Below are positions 1 to 8,338 of a stretch of DNA of 8,338 nt, in pieces (position 1 is the first letter of the stretch; every line of letters begins with the position of its first letter). This stretch comes from DASZFV01 sp035546175. GTDB taxonomy: Bacteria > Myxococcota_A > Polyangia > Fen-1088. The stretch covers positions 1-8,338 of the forward strand of contig DASZWW010000488.1 in the NCBI GenBank assembly GCA_035546175.1, given 5' to 3'. Under the pieces are notes generated by a model. It was given only the letters and a program-made list of their open reading frames with translations. It did not search any database and was not told where the DNA came from. The position numbers and the translations under genes are program-made.

Positions 1-2328
1 CGCCGCGCGCTGCAGGCGAGCTTCGACGCCGCGCGCACGGGCCGCTCGGAGCGCGCGCTGCTCTTCGTCGGCGAGCCGGGCATCGGCAAGACGCGCGTCC
101 TCGAGGAGCTCTGCGAGCTGGCCCAGGCCGCGGGCGGCCGCGTGCTGCGCGGGCGCGCGTTCGAGGCGGAGATGGTGCGGCCCTACGGCGCCTGGATCGA
201 CGCGCTCCGCTCGGGCGCGCTCGGCGCGCTGCCGCCCGCCCTCGCGAACGAGCTCGCCATCCTCGTCCCCGAGCTCGCGCCCCGCGGCGCCCCGCCGAGG
301 GAGGCCGCCGCGCCCGCCCAGGTCGACGCCGGCGCGCGCGCCCGCCTCTACGACGCCGTCGCCCGCGCGCTCGCGACGCTCGCGCAGCCCGGCAGCCCGC
401 TCGTCCTCGTCCTCGACGACGCGCAGTGGCTCGACGAGGCCTCGGCCGGCCTGCTGCACTACGTGGCGCGCGCCGACGGCATGCGCGGCGTCGTCCTCGC
501 CTGCGCGGCCCGCTCCGGCGAGCTCGGCGACAACGCCGCCGTGCTGCGCGTCGTGCGCGCGCTCGAGCGGGAGCGGCGCCTCGACCGGCAGGTGCTCGGC
601 CCGCTCGAGGGCGAGGACATCGCGGCGCTGCTGCGCGCCGCCTACCCGGCCGTCGTCGACGAGCCGCTCCGCTCCATCTTCCAGTCGATCCTGGCGGCGA
701 GCGACGGGCACCCGCTCTACGCGCTCGAGCTCGCCCGGGCGCGCGCCGCCGGCGGCGGCGACGCGGCGCACACGCTCGACGCGCTCCTCGACGAGCGGCT
801 CGCGCGCCTCGACGACGGCGCGCGCGAGCTCCTGCCCTGGGCCGCGGCCCTCGGGCGCACGTTCGCGCCCGACGTGCTCGCCGACGTCACCTCGACGAGC
901 GCCGCCGAGCTCCTGCCCGCCCTCGATGGGCTCGAGCGCCACGGCATCGTGCGGCCCACGGGCAGCAGCTACGACTTCGCCCACGATCTGCTGCGCCAGG
1001 CCGCCTACCGGCGCCTCTCCGAGCCGCGGCGCCGCATCGTGCACCTGCAGATCGCGCGCGTGCTGCAGCGGACGCGCGCCGGCGACGAGACCGACGGCGC
1101 GGCCGCGGGAGAGATCGCCCACCACGCGACGATCGGCGGCGACGCCGACCTCGCCACCGCCGCGTACGTCACCGCCGCCGAGCGCTCGCTGCGCGTCTTC
1201 GCCGCCGGCGAGGCCGTCGAGCTCGCCAAGCGCGGGCTGGCGCTCGTCGCCCGCCTCGAGCGGCGCACCCGCGTCCAGCGCCACATCAGCCTCCTCGGGG
1301 TCCAGCTCAACTCGGGGCGCGCCCCCCGCTCGCTGCCCCACGTGGCGGGCGAGCTGACGCGCCTCGTGATGGAGGCCCAGGACCTGGGCCTCGCCGCCGA
1401 CGCCGCCCGCGGCTTCTTCTACCTGTCGATGATCCATTACCTCGGCGAGGACCCGGAGGCCACGCGTCACACCCTCCTGCGCGGCGTCGACGCGGCCCGC
1501 GCCGCCGACCCGCAGACGCAGGCGCGGCAGCTGGTCGACACCGCGCGCTGCCTGCTCATGCTCGAGCGCGACGTGTCCCAGGCCCAGGCCATGCTCGTCG
1601 AGGCGCGCGACTCGCTCGGCCCCGGCGGCGACCAGCTCGCCAACGTCGCGTGGGCGCGGGGCCTCCTCGGGCACTACCGCGGCGACGTCGGGCCCGCCCT
1701 CGCCGCGCTCGAGGAGGCCGTCGCGGGCTACAAGCGCGAGCAGTCGCCCTGGGAGACCTTCTACGTCATGGCCACCGCGGTCATCTGCCACCTCGAGTCG
1801 GGCGACCCGGCCGCGGCGCTCGAGCGCTGCCCGGCGCTGCGCGAGGTCGCCGGCAAGCTCGTCGAGGGCAGCGAGCCGGCCGTGGGGGCGGCGCTCGAGG
1901 CGCTGGCCCGCCTCGCCCTCGGGCAGCCCGACGCGCAGCGCGCCGCCGAGGACGCGGCGCGGGCGCTCAAGGAGCTCGACGCCAAGGCCATGAACGCCTA
2001 CGTGCTGTGCGGCCTCGCCGACGACGCGCTCGCGCGGGGCGCGCTCGACGCGGCCGAGCGCTGGGCGGGCGACGCCCTCACGGCGGCCGCCCTCGTCGAC
2101 CGGCGCTCCGAGCTCGCCGTGGCGCGCGCGCTGCTGGGCCGCATCGCGCTGGCGCGCGAGGATCGCGCCGCCGCCGCCGCGCACCTCGAGGCGATGCGCG
2201 AGGACCGGGCCCGGCCGCTCGGCCTGTCCGCGCGCGCGCTCGGGCGCCTCGCGGCGCTCGAGGCCTCCCTGGAGAGCACGCCGCCGACCGCCCCCCCGAA
2301 CCGACGCCGCGCCCGCGCGACGTCCTGA
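1..2328 (+). CDS. Large AAA/STAND-type ATPase with helical-repeat C-terminus (5'-partial)
   Basis: The reading frame is open from base 1, so the N-terminus is missing. A GTG at 142 is not the start, because the Walker A motif GEPGIGKT (bases 70-93, visible residues 24-31) lies upstream in the same frame. Walker B with its partner acids, LVLVLDDAQWLDE, is at about 400-438. Further hallmarks of this ATPase class (AAA_16-like modules of signalling STAND proteins) are GHPLYALELAR near 706-738 and FAHDLLRQAAY near 976-1008, which is typical of the winged-helix region after the NTPase. From about residue 400 to 760 the chain is Ala/Leu-rich and helical, resembling degenerate TPRs. It ends in an Arg/Pro-rich tail without a LuxR-type HTH. 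Family knowledge: such proteins usually act as signal-responsive regulators, and the module is often fused to a cyclase, kinase or DNA-binding domain. Any such domain here would lie upstream and is not visible. The input signal is unknown. The last 12 bases are the first copy of a 14-bp tandem repeat. Confidence 0.85.
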   Translation, partial: RRALQASFDAARTGRSERALLFVGEPGIGKTRVLEELCELAQAAGGRVLRGRAFEAEMVRPYGAWIDALRSGALGALPPALANELAILVPELAPRGAPPREAAAPAQVDAGARARLYDAVARALATLAQPGSPLVLVLDDAQWLDEASAGLLHYVARADGMRGVVLACAARSGELGDNAAVLRVVRALERERRLDRQVLGPLEGEDIAALLRAAYPAVVDEPLRSIFQSILAASDGHPLYALELARARAAGGGDAAHTLDALLDERLARLDDGARELLPWAAALGRTFAPDVLADVTSTSAAELLPALDGLERHGIVRPTGSSYDFAHDLLRQAAYRRLSEPRRRIVHLQIARVLQRTRAGDETDGAAAGEIAHHATIGGDADLATAAYVTAAERSLRVFAAGEAVELAKRGLALVARLERRTRVQRHISLLGVQLNSGRAPRSLPHVAGELTRLVMEAQDLGLAADAARGFFYLSMIHYLGEDPEATRHTLLRGVDAARAADPQTQARQLVDTARCLLMLERDVSQAQAMLVEARDSLGPGGDQLANVAWARGLLGHYRGDVGPALAALEEAVAGYKREQSPWETFYVMATAVICHLESGDPAAALERCPALREVAGKLVEGSEPAVGAALEALARLALGQPDAQRAAEDAARALKELDAKAMNAYVLCGLADDALARGALDAAERWAGDALTAAALVDRRSELAVARALLGRIALAREDRAAAAAHLEAMREDRARPLGLSARALGRLAALEASLESTPPTAPPNRRRARATS

Positions 2329-2372
2329 ACGCGACGTCCTGACCACGAAGTCCTGACCACCAAGTCCTGACC
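2317..2372 (+). repeat. 14-bp direct tandem repeat, four copies, stop codon in every copy
   Basis: Four adjacent 14-bp units start at 2317, 2331, 2345 and 2359: gcgacgtcctgaac, gcgacgtcctgacc, acgaagtcctgacc and accaagtcctgacc. Neighbouring copies differ at one or two positions. A fifth, broken copy (acgaagg) begins at 2373 and merges into the ribosome binding site of the next gene. Each unit carries a TGA, at 2326, 2340, 2354 and 2368. Because 14 is not a multiple of three, these stops fall successively in all three forward frames. The first is the true stop of the ATPase gene. The array fills nearly the whole ATPase to DUF4242 gap. Replication slippage is the simplest origin; a role is not shown. 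Confidence 0.9.
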
Positions 2373-2377
2373 ACGAA

Positions 2378-2382
2378 GGAGG
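2378..2382 (+). promoter_or_regulatory. Ribosome binding site of the DUF4242-like gene
   Basis: GGAGG lies 8 bases before the ATG at 2391, inside a purine-rich stretch. It is the strongest Shine-Dalgarno match in the window and fixes the start of the small gene. It sits in the degenerate fifth copy of the 14-bp repeat, so repeat turnover could change the distance from the upstream stop codons to this site. Confidence 0.8.
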
Positions 2383-2390
2383 AGATCGCC

Positions 2391-2648
2391 ATGCCGTACC
2401 TGCTCGTCGAGTACCAGTACGATCCGCCCGTCTCGATGGAGGACAAGGCCGCCGAGGCCCAGCGCCTCGGTCCGTGCCTCCAGACCCGCGGCATCCGCCA
2501 CCTGCGCAGCTGGCTCAGCCAGGACCGCACCTGGGGCGTCTGCGAGTACGAGGCCGCCGACGCCGAGTCGGTGCGCGAGGCCTACCGCTCGGCGCAGGTC
2601 CGCTTCGCGCGGGTCCGCGCCTCCGATTTGCTCGGCGGCGCGGCTTGA
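2391..2648 (+). CDS. DUF4242-like small protein (85 aa)
   Basis: This 85-residue soluble protein has no signal peptide or membrane segment. It begins MPYLLVEYQYDPPVS, followed by a helix-rich Ala/Glu stretch, then RHLRSWLSQDRTWGVCEYEA (residues 36-55) and a segment ending VRFARVRASDLL. This pattern (a short ferredoxin-like alpha/beta fold with an RxLRSW-LSxD core, a Cys-x-Tyr-x-Ala strand and a final RV strand) and the length match what I know of DUF4242, whose characterised Streptomyces member was reported to bind nickel. Cys29 and Cys51 are present, but I cannot confirm a metal site. The ATG is supported by a strong GGAGG. The gene lies 62 bp after the ATPase stop and 34 bp before gcvT on the same strand, so cotranscription with gcvT is likely. 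The family call is from memory of the pattern; a small alpha/beta-barrel monooxygenase-like protein is the main alternative. Confidence 0.7.
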   Translation: MPYLLVEYQYDPPVSMEDKAAEAQRLGPCLQTRGIRHLRSWLSQDRTWGVCEYEAADAESVREAYRSAQVRFARVRASDLLGGAA

Positions 2649-2682
2649 ATTCCGGGGGCGTTTCTTCCAGGATGCCGGGCGC

Positions 2683-3810
2683 ATGACGACGCCGTCGGGC
2701 GACGAGCCCGCCTCCCCGAAGCGCACGCCGCTCTACGACGCCCACAAGCGCCTCGGCGCCAAGCTCATCGACTTCGGCGGCTGGTGGATGCCCGTCAGCT
2801 ACGCCACGGGCATCATCGACGAGCACCGCGCGACGCGCTCGGCCGTGGGCGTCTTCGACGTCTGCCACATGGGCGAGATCCACTTCCGCGGCCCGCGCGC
2901 CGGCGAGGCCGTGCAGCGCCTCGTGACGAACGCCGTGGGCAAGCTCACCGACGGCGCCGCGCTCTACACGGTGGCCTGCTGGCCCACGGGCGGCATCGTC
3001 GACGACCTCATCGTCTACCGCGTCTCGGCGCAGCACTACCTCATCGTCGCCAACGCCGCCAACGTCGCCAAGGACTACCACTGGTTCAAGGAGAACGTCG
3101 GCACCTGGTGCGACGTCGTCGACGCCTCGGCCGACACGGGGCTCATCGCCTTCCAGGGGCCGGGCGCCAAGCACGCCCTGCAGACCCTCACCAAGGTGCC
3201 GCTCGGGGAGCTCGGCCGCATGAGGTTCGTCCCCGAGCGCGACGTCGCGTCGCTCCCCTGCTGGATCGCGCGCACGGGCTACACAGCCGAGGACGGCTTC
3301 GAGATCTTCTGCCGCGCCAGCGAGGCGCCCGCGCTCTGGGATCGCCTGCTCGAGGCGGCGCGCGCCATCGGCGGCAAGCCGGTCGGGCTGGGGGCGCGCG
3401 ACACGCTGCGCCTCGAGGGCAAGCTCTCGCTCTACGGCAACGACCTCACCGACGAGACGACGCCGCTCGAGGCCGACCTCGCCTGGGTCGTCAAATTCGA
3501 CGGCGCCGACTTCATCGGCAAGGAGGCGCTCCTCAAGCAGCGCGCCGCCGGGCCGAAGCGCAAGCTCGTCGGCTTCGAGATGACCGCCCGCGGGATCGCG
3601 CGTCACGGGTACGCCATCCACGACGCCGGCGGCGCCAAGGTCGGCGAGGTGACCTCCGGCGGCCCGGCCCCCACGCTCGAGAAAAACATCGGGATGGGCT
3701 ACGTGCCGATCGGATTGAGCGAGCCGGGCACACAATTGCAGATAGACTGCCGCGGCAAGATGGTGACCGCCGAGATCGTGAAGGGTCCTTTCTACAAACG
3801 AGGGAAATGA
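2683..3810 (+). CDS. gcvT: Aminomethyltransferase, glycine cleavage T protein
   Basis: GcvT takes the aminomethyl group carried on lipoyl-GcvH, transfers the one-carbon unit to tetrahydrofolate as 5,10-methylene-THF, and releases ammonia in the cytosol. At 375 residues it is close to the E. coli enzyme (364). Visible family motifs are the N-terminal TPLYDAHKRLGAKLIDFGGW (residues 16-35), GGIVDDLIVYR (103-113) whose first Asp (D107) corresponds to the catalytic Asp of the family, TGYTAEDGFEIF (198-209), LGARDTLRLE (236-245), VTSGGPAPTLEKNIGMGYVP (323-342) and the C-terminal GPFYKR. One small deviation is TAEDG where TGEDG is usual. The ATG at 2683 has only a weak AGGA 10 bases upstream. An ATG at 2672 is out of frame and stops after four codons. 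The stop is one base from the gcvH start, so the two are translationally coupled. No glycine riboswitch fits in the 34-bp leader. Confidence 0.97.
   Translation: MTTPSGDEPASPKRTPLYDAHKRLGAKLIDFGGWWMPVSYATGIIDEHRATRSAVGVFDVCHMGEIHFRGPRAGEAVQRLVTNAVGKLTDGAALYTVACWPTGGIVDDLIVYRVSAQHYLIVANAANVAKDYHWFKENVGTWCDVVDASADTGLIAFQGPGAKHALQTLTKVPLGELGRMRFVPERDVASLPCWIARTGYTAEDGFEIFCRASEAPALWDRLLEAARAIGGKPVGLGARDTLRLEGKLSLYGNDLTDETTPLEADLAWVVKFDGADFIGKEALLKQRAAGPKRKLVGFEMTARGIARHGYAIHDAGGAKVGEVTSGGPAPTLEKNIGMGYVPIGLSEPGTQLQIDCRGKMVTAEIVKGPFYKRGK
3800..3804 (+). promoter_or_regulatory. Ribosome binding site of gcvH inside the end of gcvT
   Basis: GAGGG lies 7 bases before the gcvH ATG (3812) and is embedded in the last codons of gcvT. 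The gcvT TGA (3808-3810) falls between this site and the new start, a layout typical of coupled translation. It decides the gcvH start. Confidence 0.75.
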
Positions 3811-3811
3811 G

Positions 3812-4228
3812 ATGAGCGCGACGTACCCGGATGACCTGCTCTACACGAAGGACCACGAGTGGGCGCGCGTCGAGGACGATCAGAAGAACGCCGGTCAGAA
3901 GCTGGTCACGGTGGGCATCTCTCGCTTCGCGGTCGATCAGCTCGGCGACGTCACCCAGGTCGAGCTGCCCAAGGAGGGCGAGTCGCTCAAGCAGGCCGAG
4001 GTCTTCGGCTCCGTCGAGTCCGTCAAGGCCGTGTCCGATCTCTTCGCGCCGCTGTCGGGCAAGATCGTGAAGGTGAACTCGCCGCTCGCCGACTCGCCCG
4101 AGTACGTCAACGAGGATCCCTACGACGAGGGGTGGATGATCCAGATCGCCGTCGCGAACCCCGACGAGCTCAAGGCGCTCATGGACGCCGAGGCGTACCA
4201 GGCGTTCATCCGCGAGCAGGGCGAGTAG
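3812..4228 (+). CDS. gcvH: Glycine cleavage H protein, lipoyl carrier
   Basis: GcvH is the mobile lipoyl carrier of the glycine cleavage system. Its lipoyl arm accepts the aminomethyl group from GcvP, presents it to GcvT, and is re-oxidised by dihydrolipoyl dehydrogenase. The 138-residue protein shows the family landmarks: YTKDHEWARV (11-20), VGISRFAVDQLGDVTQVELP (34-53), the lipoylation motif GSVESVKAVSDLFAPLSG (66-83) with Lys72 as the lipoyl site, and ADSPEYVNEDPYDEGWM (93-109). Relative to E. coli GcvH (129 residues) it has several extra hydrophilic residues around 22-30 (DDQKNAGQK) in the loop after the first strand. The start is set by GAGGG and by 1-bp spacing to gcvT. It ends in TAG, and gcvP follows after 18 bp. 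Confidence 0.97.
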   Translation: MSATYPDDLLYTKDHEWARVEDDQKNAGQKLVTVGISRFAVDQLGDVTQVELPKEGESLKQAEVFGSVESVKAVSDLFAPLSGKIVKVNSPLADSPEYVNEDPYDEGWMIQIAVANPDELKALMDAEAYQAFIREQGE

Positions 4229-4246
4229 CCCCCCCGACGAAATCAG

Positions 4247-7165
<2,919 letters not shown>

Positions 7166-7385
7166 GCGTCCGAGCGCGATGATGGAGGTCCTCCGGCTCG
7201 GCGCCAGGCGCGTCGCGACCGAGGACCGCGCCTCGCGCCCAGATTGTCGACCGCGTCCGCAGGGAAGCGCGGGCCGCCATGCTCGGAGAGACGAGCTAAA
7301 TGCTCCGTGAACCCCGTGGCACGGCGGGCCCGTAGGGTCGATCCGAGGGTTGCGCGCGCGGCGCGCGTGTCCAGGCTCAAGGACG
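7166..7385. other. Intergenic region between gcvP and the methyltransferase gene
   Basis: This 220-bp gap is the only sizeable non-coding stretch. It separates the gcv block from the methyltransferase, so a promoter for the latter is expected here, but I cannot identify a convincing -35/-10 pair in this GC-rich sequence. It holds an inverted repeat at 7187-7227, a small perfect hairpin at 7281-7296 (gctcg, six-base loop, cgagc), and a GC-only alternating run at about 7351-7367. A 43-codon frame (7179-7310) starting ATG-ATG has no ribosome binding site and no recognisable protein pattern. Confidence 0.7.
7187..7227 (+). repeat. Inverted repeat just after gcvP, possible transcript-end hairpin
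   Basis: GGTCCTC (7187-7193) is perfectly complementary to GAGGACC (7221-7227). Between them lies a smaller hairpin, gcgc-cag-gcgc (7201-7211). The structure begins 21 bases after the gcvP stop, where an operon end is expected. No T-run follows, so it is not a canonical intrinsic terminator. It may stabilise the transcript 3' end or mark a Rho-dependent end, or it may be chance in GC-rich DNA. Confidence 0.35.
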
Positions 7386-8204
7386 ATGGACACCTTCGCG
7401 TTGGTTCGGAAGCACGGGGCGACGTACGCCCAGAACGTCTTCAACGGCGCCTTCTATCAGTCGGAGACCGTGCTGCGGAGCGACCCCCAGGAGGGGCTCG
7501 ACGCGCAGGAGATCGTCACGCTGCTCAAGTACCAGGCGCACGTCGTCGGTCGGGACGTCCTCGACATCGGGGTCGGGAGTGGCCGTACGGCGCGCGTGCT
7601 CGCCGTGCTCGCGCGGTGCTACGTGGCCATCGATTACTCGCCGCTCGTCGTGGCCGAGGCGCGCAAGACCATGCCGCACCTCGAGGTCCACCTCGAGGAC
7701 ATGCGCGACCTCGCCCGCTGGGAGGACGGCACGCTGGACTTCGTCTTCGGCCCCAACAACGTCCTCGACGCCGTCTCGCACGAGGACCGCCTCAAGACGC
7801 TGGGCGAGGCGCGGCGCGTGCTGCGCGACGGAGGGCTGCTCGTCTTCACCTCGCACAACCGGTGCTACTTCGCGGCGGAGGCGGGTCCGCGCCTCCGCGT
7901 CTCGCGCAACCCCGTGACGTTCGTGTACCAGCTCGTGCGCTACCTGCGCAGCGTGCGCCTGCACCGCCGGATGAAGCCCATGCGCCGCTTCGAGGAGGAG
8001 TACGCCGTGCTCGACGACTGCGGCCCCGACCACGCGCTCCTGCACTACTTCATCGATCGCACGGCGCAGGAGCGCCAGCTCGAGAGCGCCGGCTTCGAGC
8101 TCGTCGAGGTCCTCGACAAGCAGGGCGGCACCGTCGCGCGCGGCGAGATGTCCCCCGAGAGCAGCTGCCTCATGTACGTCGCCCGCAAGCGATCCGGCGG
8201 CTAG
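7386..8204 (+). CDS. Class I SAM-dependent methyltransferase, substrate unknown
   Basis: This 272-residue cytosolic protein has a Rossmann-type SAM fold. Motif I is VLDIGVGSGRTARVLA (58-73), the acidic residue after strand 2 is in AIDYS (81-85), EDMRDL (104-109) is the region that contacts adenine in the family, strand 4 is TLDFVFGPNNVLDAV (116-130), and RVLRDGGLLVFTSHN (144-158) is the typical post-motif III turn. The N-terminal cap (about 1-50) begins MDTFALVRKHGATYAQNVF. The basic, aromatic segment at 170-205 probably forms the substrate lid. The methyl acceptor cannot be read from the sequence. The start is uncertain: ATG 7386 has AAGGA only 2 bases upstream, too close for a standard site, and an in-frame TTG at 7350 would add 12 Arg-rich residues with no better signal. 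The gene is co-directional with gcvP but 220 bp away, so probably separate. Its TAG stop lies in a CTAG directly next to the insertion sequence end. Confidence 0.88.
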   Translation: MDTFALVRKHGATYAQNVFNGAFYQSETVLRSDPQEGLDAQEIVTLLKYQAHVVGRDVLDIGVGSGRTARVLAVLARCYVAIDYSPLVVAEARKTMPHLEVHLEDMRDLARWEDGTLDFVFGPNNVLDAVSHEDRLKTLGEARRVLRDGGLLVFTSHNRCYFAAEAGPRLRVSRNPVTFVYQLVRYLRSVRLHRRMKPMRRFEEEYAVLDDCGPDHALLHYFIDRTAQERQLESAGFELVEVLDKQGGTVARGEMSPESSCLMYVARKRSGG

Positions 8205-8338
8205 AGCGCATCTCATAAATGCCGAATGAGGATCCGGACGCAGGCGAGCCAGACGAAGCCCATGAAGTTGCCGGCTTTGGACTCGTAGCGGGTGTGGACC
8301 CTGCGGTGACGCAGTAGCCAGGCGATCAGCCGCTCCAC
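8205..8338 (-). mobile_element. End of an IS5-like insertion sequence (partial, continues beyond the window)
   Basis: From here to the window edge the sequence belongs to an insertion sequence, recognised by the minus-strand transposase tail at 8213-8338. Only the transposase 3' side of the element is visible. The exact boundary is inferred: only 8 bases separate the methyltransferase stop from the transposase stop, so the terminal inverted repeat must start near 8205 and overlap the transposase end. CTAG at 8201-8204 fits the 4-bp target preference (YTAR) known for IS5-type elements and could be one copy of the target duplication. An imperfect hairpin (ctcat 8212-8216 with atgag 8226-8230) lies just inside the end. 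Confidence 0.7.
8213..8338 (-). CDS. IS5-family transposase, C-terminal fragment (5'-partial)
   Basis: Read on the minus strand from the window edge, 41 codons followed by TGA (8215-8213) give a protein end starting VERLIAWLLRHRRVHTRYES and finishing LACVRILIRHL. This matches the well-known C-terminus of IS5-type DDE transposases: a (W)xVER-xxAWL segment, an RRxxxRYE stretch, an NF-GFV segment and a closing LAC-xILxRxL helix. The Glu in VER at the edge is the probable third catalytic acid of the DDE triad; the two Asp residues lie outside the window. The missing N-terminus is a window-edge effect, so I cannot say whether the transposase is intact. Subgroup assignment needs the full element. 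Confidence 0.82.
   Translation of the reverse strand: MERLIAWLLRHRRVHTRYESKAGNFMGFVWLACVRILIRHL

Noticed and set aside
142..144. GTG as the start of the ATPase gene
   Set aside because: The Walker A motif and flanking conserved sequence are upstream in the same frame, so the true start is outside the window.
426..2342. A 638-codon plus-strand frame inside the ATPase gene, ending at the second TGA of the tandem repeat
   Set aside because: Arg/Ala/Pro-rich shadow of the ATPase gene. Its end at the second repeat copy only reflects the 14-bp shift of the stop codons.
2515..3735. A 406-codon minus-strand frame opposite gcvT
   Set aside because: Lies across two clearly coding plus-strand genes and has low-complexity shadow composition.
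7179..7310. A 43-codon frame starting ATG-ATG after gcvP
   Set aside because: No ribosome binding site, Arg-rich composition like the shadow frames, and no recognisable pattern.
7281..7315. A glycine-riboswitch-like GGAGAGAC string downstream of gcvP
   Set aside because: Only the short string matches. The rest of the aptamer core is not present, and the position is after, not before, the gcv genes.
7244..8218. A 324-codon plus-strand frame overlapping the methyltransferase gene
   Set aside because: Out of frame with clear SAM-methyltransferase motifs and Arg-rich throughout.

Overview
The window is a very GC-rich bacterial segment. Its strong third-position GC bias produces long spurious open frames on both strands. 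The sequence suggests a large-genome, high-GC bacterium. A myxobacterium or related deltaproteobacterial lineage is my best guess, because of the large predicted ATPase with a helical-repeat tail and the single-chain glycine dehydrogenase. An actinobacterium cannot be excluded without database comparison.

Layout, left to right: (1) 1-2328 (+), the 3' part of a large AAA/STAND-type ATPase whose N-terminus lies outside the window. (2) 2317-2372, a 14-bp tandem repeat that overlaps the ATPase stop codon and puts TGA in all three frames; its degenerate fifth copy runs into the ribosome binding site of the next gene. (3) 2391-2648 (+), an 85-residue DUF4242-like protein. (4) 2683-7165 (+), a compact gcvT-gcvH-gcvP block encoding the T, H and P proteins of the glycine cleavage system. 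(5) 7166-7385, a 220-bp gap with an inverted repeat. (6) 7386-8204 (+), a class I SAM-dependent methyltransferase of unknown substrate. (7) About 8205-8338, the end of an IS5-like insertion sequence, with the transposase C-terminus on the minus strand.

The central block is the functional core. GcvP decarboxylates glycine and loads the aminomethyl group on lipoyl-GcvH, and GcvT passes the one-carbon unit to tetrahydrofolate and releases ammonia. The fourth component, dihydrolipoyl dehydrogenase (L protein), is not in the window and must be encoded elsewhere. All five genes from the ATPase to gcvP are co-directional with gaps of 1 to 62 bp, so they could be one transcript. The methyltransferase is separated and probably its own unit.

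I do not see a convincing new biological system. The core is an ordinary metabolic operon. The points most worth a second look are the three-frame-stop tandem repeat between the ATPase and the small protein, the DUF4242-like gene placed directly in front of gcvT, and the insertion sequence abutting the methyltransferase stop codon at a CTAG.
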